Of a stretch of 64,000 bases of DNA, positions 16,346 to 26,212 are shown in pieces (the first letter of the stretch is position 1; every line of letters begins with the position of its first letter). The stretch comes from an uncultured Pelagibacteraceae bacterium (GTDB lineage: Bacteria; Pseudomonadota; Alphaproteobacteria; Pelagibacterales; Pelagibacteraceae). The stretch lies in assembly GCA_902576375.1 (NCBI GenBank), contig CACGUZ010000003.1, positions 1 through 64,000 on the forward strand. The letters run 5' to 3'. The translations under genes were made by a program, and so were the position numbers. Below the pieces are notes generated by a model. That model was given only the letters and a program-made list of their open reading frames with translations, ran no database searches and had not been told where the DNA came from.

Positions 16346-16362
16346 ATTTTTTATAAAATTCA

Positions 16363-18048
16363 ATGAGCGACATAAAATCAGATATTCAAATTGCTCGTGA
16401 AGCAAAAATGCTTCCAATAAAGGAAATTTTAGCGAAAGTAAATGTTCCAGACGAAAGTTCAGCTTTCAGCCCGATGGGCAGACATATTGCAAAAATAAAC
16501 TTGGAATACTTAGATACATTAAAAGATAAGCCAGACGGTAAATTGATTTTAGTTACAGCAATAACTCCAACTCCTGCTGGGGAAGGTAAAACAACCACTT
16601 CAGTAGGATTAAATGATGGACTAAATAAAATTGGAAAAAAATCTATTGTATGCTTAAGAGAACCAAGTCTAGGTCCATCCTTTGGTATGAAAGGTGGTGC
16701 TGCAGGAGGAGGATATGCTCAAGTAGTCCCAATGGAACAAATTAATCTTCACTTTACTGGAGATTTTCACGCAATAACATCAGCACATAATCTTTTGTCT
16801 GCTTTAATTGATAATCATATCTATTGGGGGAATACATTAAACATAGATGTCAGAAGAATTGCTTGGAAAAGAGTTATGGATATGAACGACAGAGCTTTAA
16901 GATCAATTAATGTTAATCTTGGCGGTATTGCTAATGGTTTTCCAAGAGAAGATGGTTTTGATATCACGGTTGCTTCTGAGATAATGGCTATCTTTTGTCT
17001 TGCTAATAATCTTGAAGATTTAGAAAAAAGGATCGGAAATATTACAGTAGCATACACTCGAGAAAAAAAACCAATCTACGCTAAAGATTTAAATGCACAT
17101 GGACCAATGACTGTTTTACTTAAAGAGGCAATCAGACCTAATATTACACAAACACTAGAAAATAATCCTGCGATAATTCATGGTGGACCATTTGCAAATA
17201 TTGCTCATGGATGTAATTCTGTAATTGCAACTAAAGCTGGATTAAAACTAGCTGATTATGTTGTAACTGAAGCAGGTTTTGGAGCAGATTTAGGAGCTGA
17301 AAAATTTTTAGATATCAAATGTAGGAAATCAAATTTAAAACCAAGTTGCGTTGTTATAGTAGCAACTGTTAGAGCCTTGAAGATGCATGGTGGTGTTGCA
17401 AAAGATGATTTAAAAAATGAGAATGTAGATGCACTAAAAAAAGGATTAATAAATCTTGAAAGACATATTGAAAATGTGAAAAAGTTTGGTTTACCTGTAG
17501 CGGTAGCTATAAATCATTTTATAAAAGACACTGATAAAGAAGTTAATGCTTTAGTAGAATTTTGTAAAAAGCTAGGAGTTAAAGCAAGTATTTGTAAGCA
17601 TTGGGCTGACGGTGGTGAAGGAACAAAGGATTTAGCTAAACATGTAACAGAATTATGTGAAAAGAATGAAGCTAAATTTAAATTTTTATATGAGAGTAAA
17701 ACTCCACTTTTCAAAAAAATAGAAACTATAGCAAAAGAGATTTATAGAGCTAATGAAGTTATTGCAGATACTAAAATCAGAGATCAACTAAAAAACTTTG
17801 AAGAAGCTGGTTATAGTGAATTACCTATATGTGTTGCAAAAACTCAATACAGTTTCTCAACAGATCCAAATCTGAAAGGTGCTCCGACTGGTCATTCGCT
17901 ACCAATTAGAGAGATTAGGTTATCATCTGGCGCGGAGTTTATTGTTGTTGTTTGTGGAGCAATCATGACAATGCCCGGACTTCCAAGGGTACCAGCAGCT
18001 GACTCTATTAAGCTAAATAAAGACGGTGATATAGAAGGTCTATTTTAA
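16363..18048 (+). CDS. fhs: Formate-tetrahydrofolate ligase
   Basis: The 561-aa enzyme shows all Fhs signatures. These are [23 protein letters not shown] (P-loop-like, about 66-88), [78 protein letters not shown] and the closing [16 protein letters not shown]. It makes 10-formyl-THF from formate and THF with ATP, or runs in reverse to make ATP from C1 oxidation. Its position opposite soxBDAG fits disposal of methyl-derived C1 units. No clear ribosome site precedes the ATG. Its end overlaps convergent gpsA by 4 bp. Confidence 0.96.
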   Translation: MSDIKSDIQIAREAKMLPIKEILAKVNVPDESSAFSPMGRHIAKINLEYLDTLKDKPDGKLILVTAITPTPAGEGKTTTSVGLNDGLNKIGKKSIVCLREPSLGPSFGMKGGAAGGGYAQVVPMEQINLHFTGDFHAITSAHNLLSALIDNHIYWGNTLNIDVRRIAWKRVMDMNDRALRSINVNLGGIANGFPREDGFDITVASEIMAIFCLANNLEDLEKRIGNITVAYTREKKPIYAKDLNAHGPMTVLLKEAIRPNITQTLENNPAIIHGGPFANIAHGCNSVIATKAGLKLADYVVTEAGFGADLGAEKFLDIKCRKSNLKPSCVVIVATVRALKMHGGVAKDDLKNENVDALKKGLINLERHIENVKKFGLPVAVAINHFIKDTDKEVNALVEFCKKLGVKASICKHWADGGEGTKDLAKHVTELCEKNEAKFKFLYESKTPLFKKIETIAKEIYRANEVIADTKIRDQLKNFEEAGYSELPICVAKTQYSFSTDPNLKGAPTGHSLPIREIRLSSGAEFIVVVCGAIMTMPGLPRVPAADSIKLNKDGDIEGLF

Positions 18049-19007
18049 ACTTTTATCTTAAGTTTTTTATTTTCTTTAATTGTCTTGAGTAAATTGATCA
18101 TTAGTGGAATTTTCTTCTTGTCAATTTTTTTTAAAATAAATGGTGTGATCTCTCTTGCGAGTTCCTCACCTTCAACAGTTTCTCTAGGCATAAATCTTTT
18201 TTTTGCAGTTTTAAACGTAAATCCTTTGCCTAAAAAACTACCCATTTTACTGTTTCTTCCACCAGCAGCACTAACGTAAAGGTCACCTACTCCAGCAAGC
18301 CCAAGGATTGTTTCATCCTTACCTTTAAAATATCTATTTAAATATCTCATTTCAAGAACTGCCTTTTGAAATAGATTAGATGAAGAGTTAAGGCTTTGAC
18401 CAGCTCCAATGATCATTGAATATATATTTTTTATTGCTGAACAGACCTCTACTCCCACTACATCCCGGGAGTATTCTGTTAAGTAATATTTTGTAGAAAT
18501 TTTTCTTCCTATAGATTTTGCAATATTAATATTCTTATTTGCTATGACTACACTAGTTTGATTTTTTCTGGCTAATTCCTTTGCCAAACAAGGTCCTTTT
18601 AGTACTGAAATATTTTTTAGATTGTAGTTTTTCTGAAGCTGTTCTGAAATTGTTAAAATCTTATTCTTTTTTTTTTCAAATTTTAATCCTTTAGTCAAAA
18701 CCAAAATTGGTGATTTAACTCTTAAATCTTTTAATTCTTTGCCAATAAAGTCTATACCTGGAAGACTTAAGGCTATTACTATTAGATCAAAATTTTCTTT
18801 TAATAAATTTTTAGAAAATTTTCTAAACTTTAATTGTTTTGGTAATTTTATCTTAAGAGCAGAATGAAACTTTTTTTTAGAAGATAAATCTTTAATAAAT
18901 CTTTTGCTATAGGGCTCAGTAATTGTAACATTATTTTTGTTTTCTAAACTTGGGATTGTAAATGCAGAGCCCATTGCACCTCCACCAATAATTAAGATAT
19001 TTTTCAT
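18045..19007 (-). CDS. gpsA: NAD(P)-dependent glycerol-3-phosphate dehydrogenase
   Basis: The 320-aa protein starts [21 protein letters not shown], the Rossmann motif. It then shows [57 protein letters not shown] with the catalytic lysine, and [31 protein letters not shown]. These are GpsA signatures, although GpsA proper has G-P-S/T-F-A; here G-P-C-L-A. It reduces dihydroxyacetone phosphate to sn-glycerol-3-phosphate for phospholipids. Family secure; this divergent subgroup in a C1 region may have a different sugar-phosphate substrate. Confidence 0.82.
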   Translation of the reverse strand: MKNILIIGGGAMGSAFTIPSLENKNNVTITEPYSKRFIKDLSSKKKFHSALKIKLPKQLKFRKFSKNLLKENFDLIVIALSLPGIDFIGKELKDLRVKSPILVLTKGLKFEKKKNKILTISEQLQKNYNLKNISVLKGPCLAKELARKNQTSVVIANKNINIAKSIGRKISTKYYLTEYSRDVVGVEVCSAIKNIYSMIIGAGQSLNSSSNLFQKAVLEMRYLNRYFKGKDETILGLAGVGDLYVSAAGGRNSKMGSFLGKGFTFKTAKKRFMPRETVEGEELAREITPFILKKIDKKKIPLMINLLKTIKENKKLKIKV

Positions 19008-19024
19008 AACAAATAATTATTTTA

Positions 19025-19054
19025 TTGTAATTGTCATCATTTTGTTAGTAAAAT
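19025..19054 (+). promoter_or_regulatory. Candidate sigma-70 promoter of tmm
   Basis: TTGTAA (19025-19030), an 18-bp spacer and TAAAAT (19049-19054) match -35 and -10 boxes, leaving a leader of about 24 nt before the tmm ATG at 19085. The spacer lies between divergent gpsA and tmm. Confidence 0.4.
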
Positions 19055-19084
19055 ACAGAATTAATTATTTAATTTTGTAGATTA

Positions 19085-20416
19085 ATGACAAAAGTAGCAA
19101 TTATTGGTGCAGGACCTTGTGGACTATCAATGTTAAGGTCTTTTGAACTAGCAGAAAAAAATGGTGAAAAAATCCCTGAAGTTGTTTGTTTTGAAAAACA
19201 ACAAGATTGGGGTGGCTTATGGAATTATAGTTGGCGAACAGGATCTGATCAATACGGGGACCCTGTACCTAACAGTATGTATAGATATCTTTGGTCAAAT
19301 GGACCAAAAGAATGTTTGGAATTTGCTGATTATTCTTTTGATGAACATTTTGGAAAGCCAATACCATCTTTTCCACCTAGAGAAGTTTTATATAACTATA
19401 TTGTTGGAAGAGTAAGTAAAGGAAATTTAAAAAAAAAGATTAAATTTAACACGAGAGTTATAAATACTATTTTTAAAAACGACAAATTTGAACTTAGTTA
19501 TCAAGATAAAGTTAACAATAAAGTATTAAAAGATAATTTTGATTTTGTTGTTGTTTCAACTGGTCATTTTTCTGTTCCATTTATTCCAGAATACAAAGGG
19601 ATGGATACATTTCCTGGAAGAATAATGCATTCTCATGATTTTAGAGATGCAGAAGAGTTTAGAAATAAAAATGTCATAGTACTAGGTAGTAGTTATTCAG
19701 CAGAAGATATCGCACTTCAGTGTAATAAATATGGAGCTAAAAGTGTTACAATTGGTTATAGACATAACCCAATGGGATTCAAATGGCCTGATGGAATGAA
19801 AGAGGTTCATTATCTTGACAAATTAGTAGGAAAAAAAGCAATCTTTAAAGATGGCACTGAACAAGAGGCTGATGTTATAATTCTTTGCACTGGTTATCTT
19901 CATCATTTTCCCTTTCTAGAGGAAAATTTACAATTAAAAACTAGAAACAGACTTTATCCACCAAAATTATATAAAGGAGTGGTTTGGCAAGATAATCACA
20001 AACTTTTATATCTTGGCATGCAAGATCAATTCCATACATTTAATATGTTTGATTGCCAAGCTTGGTACGCAAGAGATGTTATTATGAATAAAATCAAAAT
20101 ACCTAGTAATGATGAAGTTGAAAAAGATATTAATAAATGGGTTGCAATGGAAGAAAAGCTAGAGAACCCTGATCAAATGATTGATTTTCAAACTGAATAT
20201 ACAAAAGAGCTTCATGAAATGTCTGATTATCCAAAAATTGATTTTGAGTTAATAAGAAAACATTTTAAAGAATGGGAACATCATAAAGTAGAAGATATTT
20301 CAACATATAGAAATAAATCTTTTTCATCTCCTGTAACTGGCTCAGTTGCTCCTATTCATCATACGCCGTGGGCAACTGCTATGGACGACTCTTCAAAAAC
20401 TTTTTTAGACAAATAA
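19085..20416 (+). CDS. tmm: Trimethylamine monooxygenase
   Basis: The 443-aa flavin monooxygenase has the FAD motif GAGPCG (residues 8-13). The FMO identifying motif F-x-G-x-x-x-H-S is present as FPGRIMHSHDF (about 176-186), and the NADPH motif as VLGSSYSAEDIAL (about 199-211). The pattern DWGGLWNYSWRTGSDQYGDPVPNSMYRYLWSNGPKE is diagnostic of bacterial Tmm rather than other FMOs. It oxidises trimethylamine to TMAO with NADPH and O2. Placement beside the TMAO transporter and demethylase genes confirms the role. It converges with tmoV across 7 bp. Confidence 0.95.
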   Translation: MTKVAIIGAGPCGLSMLRSFELAEKNGEKIPEVVCFEKQQDWGGLWNYSWRTGSDQYGDPVPNSMYRYLWSNGPKECLEFADYSFDEHFGKPIPSFPPREVLYNYIVGRVSKGNLKKKIKFNTRVINTIFKNDKFELSYQDKVNNKVLKDNFDFVVVSTGHFSVPFIPEYKGMDTFPGRIMHSHDFRDAEEFRNKNVIVLGSSYSAEDIALQCNKYGAKSVTIGYRHNPMGFKWPDGMKEVHYLDKLVGKKAIFKDGTEQEADVIILCTGYLHHFPFLEENLQLKTRNRLYPPKLYKGVVWQDNHKLLYLGMQDQFHTFNMFDCQAWYARDVIMNKIKIPSNDEVEKDINKWVAMEEKLENPDQMIDFQTEYTKELHEMSDYPKIDFELIRKHFKEWEHHKVEDISTYRNKSFSSPVTGSVAPIHHTPWATAMDDSSKTFLDK

Positions 20417-20423
20417 TCTAAGA

Positions 20424-22577
20424 TTAATCAATACCTAAATGTTTTTTTCTTTTTTGGACATAGGCTCTAATTAAATTATCAAAAATTAAAGCTATGAAAG
20501 CTACACAGATACCAAGTGTTAATCCAATTCCAGCACCTTTTTTATCCGATAATGCTTTTAATATATATTGACCTAAATCTTCTGTTCCAATAAATGCCCC
20601 TATAATCACCATAAATAAAGCAAAGACAATTGTTTGATTTATACCAAGCATCATATGTGGGAACGCCAAAGGAAATTCAATTTTAGTCAATCTTTGAAAT
20701 TTATTTACCCCCGACATAGTTGCTGCATCATGTAGACCAGCTGGAACACTTCTTAGTCCCTCAATTGTATATCTTGTAGCAGGTATCGTTGCATAAACTA
20801 TAACTGCAATAAGTACAGATGTATCTGTAATACCAAATAACATCATTACTGGTATTAAATATACAAAAGATGGGAATGTTTGAAAAATATCACATACTCC
20901 GAGCATAAAGTTTGCTGAATGTTTATTTTGGAAACACAAAGTTCCTACTGTAAATCCAATGATACAAGAAACAACAACTCCAAAAGTTGCCATATATGCT
21001 GTAACTAAAGCTCTATCCCACCAAGGGCTGAATGCAATAAAAAGTGTCAAAGCACAAACTACCAATGCTGAACGTAAGCCACCAATTAAATATCCTGCAC
21101 CAACAACTAAAACTATCGTAGCGATTGCAGGCATTCTTAAATACAATGCTCTCATTGGCTGAAGTACATCTTGTATCAACCACGTATTGAACGCTTTAAT
21201 ATAAACAAAGAAAGTCTCAAAAATCCAATCTACTCCTTTGTTCCAAAAATCAGCAGTTGATATTCCTTTGTTATGTGGAATTTCAAATAAATAATTGAAA
21301 GTATCTTTGAATAAAAAAGTTCCAATGTAAGCTAATATTATTCCAACAACAAATATAACCCCAAAAAATAAAAGATTTTTATTTCTTTGATAGAAAGTAA
21401 GATTACCAAAATAATCTGTTTGTTTATTTGCCCAAGCTAAAGACATTTTATCTAAAAGAATTGCAATTAAACTAATACATAACCCCGCTTCTAAAGCTAG
21501 TCCAATGTTTAATTGGTTTAGAGCTAACAATAAATTAAACCCTAAACCTTTTGCTCCAATAAAAGCTGAAATAACTGCCATTGAAAAACACACCATGATG
21601 ACTTGGTTAACCCCGATTAAAATATCTCTCCTAGCAGTTGGAATTAATACTTTAAACATTAATTGAAAATTATTACATCCGCTCATCCTTCCAGCTTCAA
21701 TAACTTCTGAAGGCACTGCTCTTAAACCTAAAAGAGTTAATAATATCATCGGTGGTATTGCTACAACCATAGTAATAATCACAGCAGCATGGTCACCTAC
21801 TCCAAAAAGAACTAATGCTGGAACCAATACAGCATATTGTGGCATCGTTTGCATCACTAGCAATATTGGATATAAAGCTTTTTCTACACGTTTACTTTTA
21901 AAAGCTGCTATTCCTAATCCAAGTCCAAAAATAAAAGATAATGGAGCAGCAACTAATATAAATGAGAGAGTTTGCATGGAAGGTTTCCATTGACCAAACA
22001 CAGAAATGTAAACCATAGTTAAACCTGCAAACAAAGCTAGACCTTTACCGCTTAATTTATAAGACAGTAATGCTGCACCTGCTGCAACGATAGTCCATGG
22101 TAATCCTGGTAATTCAGCCCATGGGTTTTTATCTATCCAATCCCAACTGGTGAAGGCAACAATAGTTTCGAGACCTCCCAATAAAATCTCTCTTATTAAT
22201 TCTATTAAAAAAGTCATAAAGGCAGTCAAATTTCGACTAATTTGTAAAACTATAGGCCGACTTTTAAATTCTTGGGTATCTTCATTCCAAACTTCAATTG
22301 GCATCCATTCGTTCATTAAGAAAAATAATGAGTCATTAATCCAGATGGGTAACCATCCAAGCAATGGAGGCAATCTCCAAAAGACATCGAAAGCGTAATA
22401 TCTTACCTCTTTACCTAAAAAGACATAACTACTTTGATTTGGATCTTTAACAAATTCTGCTTGACCCCTAATAAATTTATATGTTTCAGGAACATCAATC
22501 GCAAAGCATAAAGCAAAAAATACGATTAATAAAAATAACCACTGAAAAGTTTTCGGATATTTTTTTAAAAATTCCAT
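20424..22577 (-). CDS. tmoV: TMAO ABC transporter, double-length permease TmoV
   Basis: The 717-aa membrane protein contains two permease domains in one chain, each with an EAA loop: EAGRMSGCNNFQLMFKVLIPTARRDILIG (about 295-323) and DAATMSGVNKFQRLTKIEFPLAFPHMMLG (about 620-648). Many hydrophobic segments flank them, and a soluble, Trp-rich region lies between residues 40 and 110. ProW-type permeases for quaternary amines are usually about 350 residues, so this is an internal fusion. It is 3 bp after tmoW. The neighbourhood (tmm, tdm, tmoX) identifies TMAO as the substrate; choline or betaine cannot be excluded. Confidence 0.87.
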   Translation of the reverse strand: MEFLKKYPKTFQWLFLLIVFFALCFAIDVPETYKFIRGQAEFVKDPNQSSYVFLGKEVRYYAFDVFWRLPPLLGWLPIWINDSLFFLMNEWMPIEVWNEDTQEFKSRPIVLQISRNLTAFMTFLIELIREILLGGLETIVAFTSWDWIDKNPWAELPGLPWTIVAAGAALLSYKLSGKGLALFAGLTMVYISVFGQWKPSMQTLSFILVAAPLSFIFGLGLGIAAFKSKRVEKALYPILLVMQTMPQYAVLVPALVLFGVGDHAAVIITMVVAIPPMILLTLLGLRAVPSEVIEAGRMSGCNNFQLMFKVLIPTARRDILIGVNQVIMVCFSMAVISAFIGAKGLGFNLLLALNQLNIGLALEAGLCISLIAILLDKMSLAWANKQTDYFGNLTFYQRNKNLLFFGVIFVVGIILAYIGTFLFKDTFNYLFEIPHNKGISTADFWNKGVDWIFETFFVYIKAFNTWLIQDVLQPMRALYLRMPAIATIVLVVGAGYLIGGLRSALVVCALTLFIAFSPWWDRALVTAYMATFGVVVSCIIGFTVGTLCFQNKHSANFMLGVCDIFQTFPSFVYLIPVMMLFGITDTSVLIAVIVYATIPATRYTIEGLRSVPAGLHDAATMSGVNKFQRLTKIEFPLAFPHMMLGINQTIVFALFMVIIGAFIGTEDLGQYILKALSDKKGAGIGLTLGICVAFIALIFDNLIRAYVQKRKKHLGID

Positions 22578-22580
22578 AAT

Positions 22581-23609
22581 TTAATTATTATTTTTTCTTC
22601 CCCCAAAAACTGTATTGATTATTTTTGTTGGATTGATAGAGCCTATAATTTCATTATTGTTATCAACTACGGCAACTATTTTTTCCTGTGTAAGAATTTT
22701 TTCTGCAACATTCTCTATGATTTCATTTTGAGAGACTTTTAAATCACCTAAATTATCTTTTGATGTATCCATAACATCCTTAATCAATAAGACTTTTTCT
22801 CTCGGTACTTCTTCAGTGAATTTTCTGACATATTCAGTGGCTGGATTTAAAACAATATTAGCTGGTGTATCTAACTGCTCAATTATTCCATCTTTCATAA
22901 TCGCAATTCTATCAGCAAGTTTTAAAGCCTCGTCAAAATCGTGTGTAATAAACATAATTGTTTTTTGTAATTTATCTTGAAGTCTTAAAAACTCATCTTG
23001 CATCTCTTTTCTAATTAATGGATCCAAAGCTGAAAAAGGCTCATCTAAAAACCAAATATCCGGCTCAACTGCTAAAGATCTTGCTATACCTACTCTTTGT
23101 TGTTGACCTCCTGAAAGTTCTCTAGGAAAATAATTTTCTCTACCTTCAAGTCCAACTAATTTAATCATATCCATTGCTTTATTTATGCTGTCCTCAGTTT
23201 TGATACCTTTAATCTGAAGGGGAAAAGCAATGTTCTCAACAACAGTTTTGTGTGGAAGTAAAGCAAAGCTTTGAAAAACCATTCCCATTTTATTTCTTCT
23301 AAGATCTATTAAATCTTTATTATTTAATTGTAATAAGTCCTGGCCCTCTATGAAAATTTTACCACCTGTTGCATCAGTCAATCTTGAAATACATCTTAAT
23401 AAAGTTGATTTACCTGAGCCAGATAAACCCATAACAACTAACATTTCTCCTTTTGCAACTTCAAAAGAAGCGTTGTTCACTCCAACAATGCAACCATTTT
23501 CTTGAAAAACTTTAGCATCAACATTTCCATTTGAGGCTTGAAGCATCTTCTGAGCATTTGCTCCAAAAATTTTATATACGTTTTCACATTTAATTACTGG
23601 CTCTGACAT
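22581..23609 (-). CDS. tmoW: TMAO ABC transporter, ATP-binding protein TmoW
   Basis: The 342-aa ATPase has Walker A GLSGSGKST, the Q-loop MGMVFQSFALLPHKTVVENI, the signature LSGGQQQRVGIARSLAVEPDIWFLDEPFSALDPLIRKEM and ITHDFDEALKLADR. A C-terminal CBS-like region (about 270-340, ILTQEKIVAVVDNNNEIIGSINPTKI) is typical of the ProV/OpuA osmolyte transporters. The ATG at 23609 is preferred over a TTG at 23618. The transcript continues into tmoV. Confidence 0.9.
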   Translation of the reverse strand: MSEPVIKCENVYKIFGANAQKMLQASNGNVDAKVFQENGCIVGVNNASFEVAKGEMLVVMGLSGSGKSTLLRCISRLTDATGGKIFIEGQDLLQLNNKDLIDLRRNKMGMVFQSFALLPHKTVVENIAFPLQIKGIKTEDSINKAMDMIKLVGLEGRENYFPRELSGGQQQRVGIARSLAVEPDIWFLDEPFSALDPLIRKEMQDEFLRLQDKLQKTIMFITHDFDEALKLADRIAIMKDGIIEQLDTPANIVLNPATEYVRKFTEEVPREKVLLIKDVMDTSKDNLGDLKVSQNEIIENVAEKILTQEKIVAVVDNNNEIIGSINPTKIINTVFGGRKNNN

Positions 23610-23672
23610 AAATTTCAATTAAGTTATATGAAATTAGGACAAAATAAAATCCATAATATTGTTACTTCCCCC

Positions 23673-24224
23673 TTAAAAATTTTTAATATAATAAACCCTT
23701 GTATCTATTCCGGTACTTAGAAAACTTAATGCTTCACCACTGACAGTAATTGACTCGTCAACTCCAACATTATTTCCACTCACTGTAAAGCCTGCAAAAC
23801 ACTTATTTTTCTCCTCATCCCACTTAACAAAAGTTTCATCTATTTTGTTACCATTAATTGTGTAAATTTCATGCGCTCTAAAATTTAAAAAGTTTGCCCC
23901 CATAATCGCACGTTGTGGAATTAATTTTGTTGCTTTACAAACTTGCTCATAAACTTCGTCTGTTAACCTGAAGTGATCTGTGCCATCAAAAGTTACCAGT
24001 ATTCCTGAGGGTAATTTTGAAATTAATTCACTTAATTTCTTTTCTTGAGCAATCCTCTCCTCTTCTAATTTCATTTTTCTAACAAGTTCATCGCCACCAC
24101 CAAACATTATGTTAAGAACAAAAAATGAAAATGATATTATTAGAATTATTAGCACCAAGCCACCAAACTGTTTTGTAGTCTCGGGTAAATATTTTATTTT
24201 ATTTAAAAAATTTTCTTTTGACAT
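23673..24224 (-). CDS. Unrecognised 183-aa single-span membrane-anchored protein
   Basis: An N-terminal cytoplasmic stub is followed by one strong transmembrane helix (about residues 22-43, VLIILIISFSFFVLNIMFG), a charged coiled-coil-like stretch (VRKMKLEEERIAQEKKLSELISKL) and a soluble domain with two cysteines (YEQVCKAT; EKNKCFAGF). That implies a periplasmic domain, perhaps with a disulfide. It begins one base after the MORN gene stop, so the two are one transcription unit. Family not recognised. Confidence 0.6.
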   Translation of the reverse strand: MSKENFLNKIKYLPETTKQFGGLVLIILIISFSFFVLNIMFGGGDELVRKMKLEEERIAQEKKLSELISKLPSGILVTFDGTDHFRLTDEVYEQVCKATKLIPQRAIMGANFLNFRAHEIYTINGNKIDETFVKWDEEKNKCFAGFTVSGNNVGVDESITVSGEALSFLSTGIDTRVYYIKNF

Positions 24225-24602
24225 TTATTCTTGTAGCTTTCCATTTTTCCATATCCCTGTTTTTTGAGTGCCATCAGACCAAGTAAAAGTTCCCTTGCCA
24301 TTCATGAAACCTTTTGCCCATTCACCTTCATAGGTTGAACCATCAGGAAATGTTAAAACTCCCACCCCACTCCATTCGCTATTTTTAAACTCACCTTTGT
24401 AGATATATCCATTAGGCCATGTTTCAACTCCTTGTCCGTTTTTCTTAGTACCTACCCACTCACCTTCATAGGTAGTTTTATCTGTGTAAACCCATTTCCC
24501 AAAACCGTTTTCACAATTTCCTTCTTTACATCCTGTGCTTCGCGCTATTGCAATTGTGCTGATAAATAAACTTAAAATTATTGTTAAAAGATATCTTTTC
24601 AT
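24225..24602 (-). CDS. Secreted MORN-repeat protein
   Basis: The 125-aa protein has a signal peptide (MKRYLLTIILSLFISTIAIA) and then four or five MORN repeats. Examples are TTYEGEWVGTKKNGQGVETWPNG, YIYKGEFKNSEWSGVGVLTFPDG and STYEGEWAKGFMNGKGTFTWSDG, with the Y-x-G-x-W/F core. MORN repeats form beta-hairpin stacks that bind lipid or protein. Two early cysteines (C-K-E-G-N-C) may form a disulfide. It is the middle of three small envelope genes lying between tmoX and tmoW; no role in TMAO uptake is evident. Confidence 0.78.
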   Translation of the reverse strand: MKRYLLTIILSLFISTIAIARSTGCKEGNCENGFGKWVYTDKTTYEGEWVGTKKNGQGVETWPNGYIYKGEFKNSEWSGVGVLTFPDGSTYEGEWAKGFMNGKGTFTWSDGTQKTGIWKNGKLQE

Positions 24603-24636
24603 AATAATATTTTACACAAAACTATTTAAAAAAAAA

Positions 24637-25107
24637 TTATACTTTTTTGTCATCTTTATTACATGAATAAATAGAAATATATTTTTCAGAGTTTTCACTT
24701 TTCATATTTTTCGTTATTTCATGAATTAATTCACCTGTTTTCCTTGTAATAATTCCTGACTCAGAATAATTTTTTTCTTGATCAATTGATTTAAATAAAA
24801 CCACATCTTTATTAACTACTTTGACATTAAGTTGTGATGAAACTGAGAGAAATGATGATAATCCTTTGATTAAAAGTGTTTCTGGTTTTTTTGATAAAAT
24901 TTTAAAACTATCTAAACCCTTTTCATTTAAATCTTTAGCTAAAAAAGTTTTATAATTAAATTCTGAATTTTTAATTATTTTTTTCTCTAAATCACAAACA
25001 AACTCGAGCTCAATATTTTCATTTATACTTACATCTTTTGCAAACGTTTGATTAAAAAATAATAAACTTATTAGTATAGTAAAAAAATATTTGATCATTT
25101 TACTCAT
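24637..25107 (-). CDS. Unrecognised 156-aa exported protein
   Basis: A signal peptide (YFFTILISLLFFNQTFA) precedes a polar, lysine- and glutamate-rich mature region with one cysteine early (ELEFVCDLEKK) and one near the end (IYSCNKDDKK), which could form a disulfide. No family recognised. The strong terminator of tmoX ends just upstream of its start, so its expression depends on read-through or its own promoter. Confidence 0.55.
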   Translation of the reverse strand: MSKMIKYFFTILISLLFFNQTFAKDVSINENIELEFVCDLEKKIIKNSEFNYKTFLAKDLNEKGLDSFKILSKKPETLLIKGLSSFLSVSSQLNVKVVNKDVVLFKSIDQEKNYSESGIITRKTGELIHEITKNMKSENSEKYISIYSCNKDDKKV

Positions 25108-25109
25108 TT

Positions 25110-25144
25110 AAAAAAAATCTCCCCCAACATAGTTGGGAGAGATT
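25110..25144 (-). terminator. Intrinsic terminator of tmoX
   Basis: On the minus strand a 13-bp stem with a single G-T wobble (arms 25132-25144 and 25116-25128), loop TAT, is followed by a run of eight T residues (complement of A 25110-25117). It lies 24 bp past the tmoX stop at 25168, a textbook rho-independent terminator. Confidence 0.88.
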
Positions 25145-25167
25145 TAAAGATTTAATTGCTATTTACC

Positions 25168-26112
25168 TTATTTAGTAAAAGCTTTCCAAACTTTCTCGTT
25201 ATCTTTCAGCCATTTTTTAGCTGCATCCTCATGAGTCATTTTATCAATGTCAACTAAAGCTGCCATTGCTCCAATTTGACTTGTTGAGAAAGAAAGTTTT
25301 TTGAACATTGCTGCTGCATCTGGATGAGTTTTTGGAAAATCAGCGTTAACTGCTTTTTTCAAATAACCATCTGGCGAACCACATTTTCCATCTCCACCAT
25401 CTTCAGGTCTGCAACCTGCAGTGTACGGAGGAAAGTCGATAAATGTAAAACCAGCACCATCAGTAAAGTTTGGTGTCCAGTTAAAGATAATTGTTCCTCT
25501 TCCTTCTTTTTCAGCTGCTGCTAACTCTGCCCAAAGTGCGTCCGCACTTCCAGCAAATTTAACCCACCAAAGATCTCCTAGACCTAAAGCGTCAACTCTT
25601 TGAGGGATTAAGTCACCGTGCCAAGTTTGTGGACCTTCTAACATTCTTCCTTTTCCATTCGGAGAGTCAGGTGTTGTAAAGTTTTTAGCACAGTCTGGGT
25701 TTTTCAAAGCAGTCCAGTCTGGTAGTCCTGGGCATAAACCTTTTTCAGCAACCCAATTAGGATATCCCATATCCTCTAGAGTTCTAGCTTCATGATCACC
25801 CCAGTCAAGTAAACCACCTTTATCTAAAGCTGTTGTAAATGATTTACCAAAAGCAGATTCCCATACCTCGTGAGAGATAGTTACGTCACCAATTCTAATT
25901 GACTCGTATACTGCTTGTGAGTCAGCATTTACGTATTTAACGTTATTACCCATGCTTTCCATTATTCCACCAATAACGTAAGCCATTACAATTTGACTTG
26001 ACCAGTTATGAGTTGGGATAACGATGGGTTTTTTGCTATCTGCATTTGATAAACCAGCAAAACTTACCGCTGAAATTATAACTGCAGAAATTAAAGATAT
26101 TATTTTTCGCAT
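25168..26112 (-). CDS. tmoX: TMAO ABC transporter, periplasmic substrate-binding protein TmoX
   Basis: The 314-aa protein has a signal peptide (residues 1-24, cleavage near GLSNA-D). An OpuAC-type binding fold follows: PIVIPTHNWSSQIVMAYVIGGIMESMG, WESAFGKSFTTALDKGGLLDWGDHEART, GPQTWHGDLIPQRVDALGLGDLWWVKFAGSADALWAEL and FNWTPNFTDGAGFTFIDFPPY. The many tryptophans fit a cation-pi box for a methylated amine oxide. Start is supported by AAAGGGG 5-10 bp upstream. It has its own promoter and terminator, so the binding protein can be made in excess over the membrane parts. Divergent from tdm. Confidence 0.9.
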   Translation of the reverse strand: MRKIISLISAVIISAVSFAGLSNADSKKPIVIPTHNWSSQIVMAYVIGGIMESMGNNVKYVNADSQAVYESIRIGDVTISHEVWESAFGKSFTTALDKGGLLDWGDHEARTLEDMGYPNWVAEKGLCPGLPDWTALKNPDCAKNFTTPDSPNGKGRMLEGPQTWHGDLIPQRVDALGLGDLWWVKFAGSADALWAELAAAEKEGRGTIIFNWTPNFTDGAGFTFIDFPPYTAGCRPEDGGDGKCGSPDGYLKKAVNADFPKTHPDAAAMFKKLSFSTSQIGAMAALVDIDKMTHEDAAKKWLKDNEKVWKAFTK

Positions 26113-26143
26113 TTATTCCCCTTTCTTAATATTAAGTGCATTC

Positions 26144-26172
26144 AGTATGTGCCTAAGTAAAATGATAGTCAA
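26144..26172 (-). promoter_or_regulatory. Candidate promoter of tmoX
   Basis: On the minus strand TTGACT (complement of 26167-26172), a 17-bp spacer and CATACT (complement of 26144-26149) resemble -35 and -10 boxes, giving a leader of about 25 nt. The same TTGACT with 17-bp spacing precedes the potD-like gene. It lies in the 100-bp divergent region shared with tdm. Confidence 0.5.
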
Positions 26173-26212
26173 CTACAAGATTTATATATATTATGTAGAG
26201 AGATTTATAAAA

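Noticed and set aside
26024-26212. N-terminal extension of Tdm to an ATG at 26024
   Set aside because: The extension is the antisense of tmoX and its promoter region; the conserved Tdm start is the ATG at 26213.
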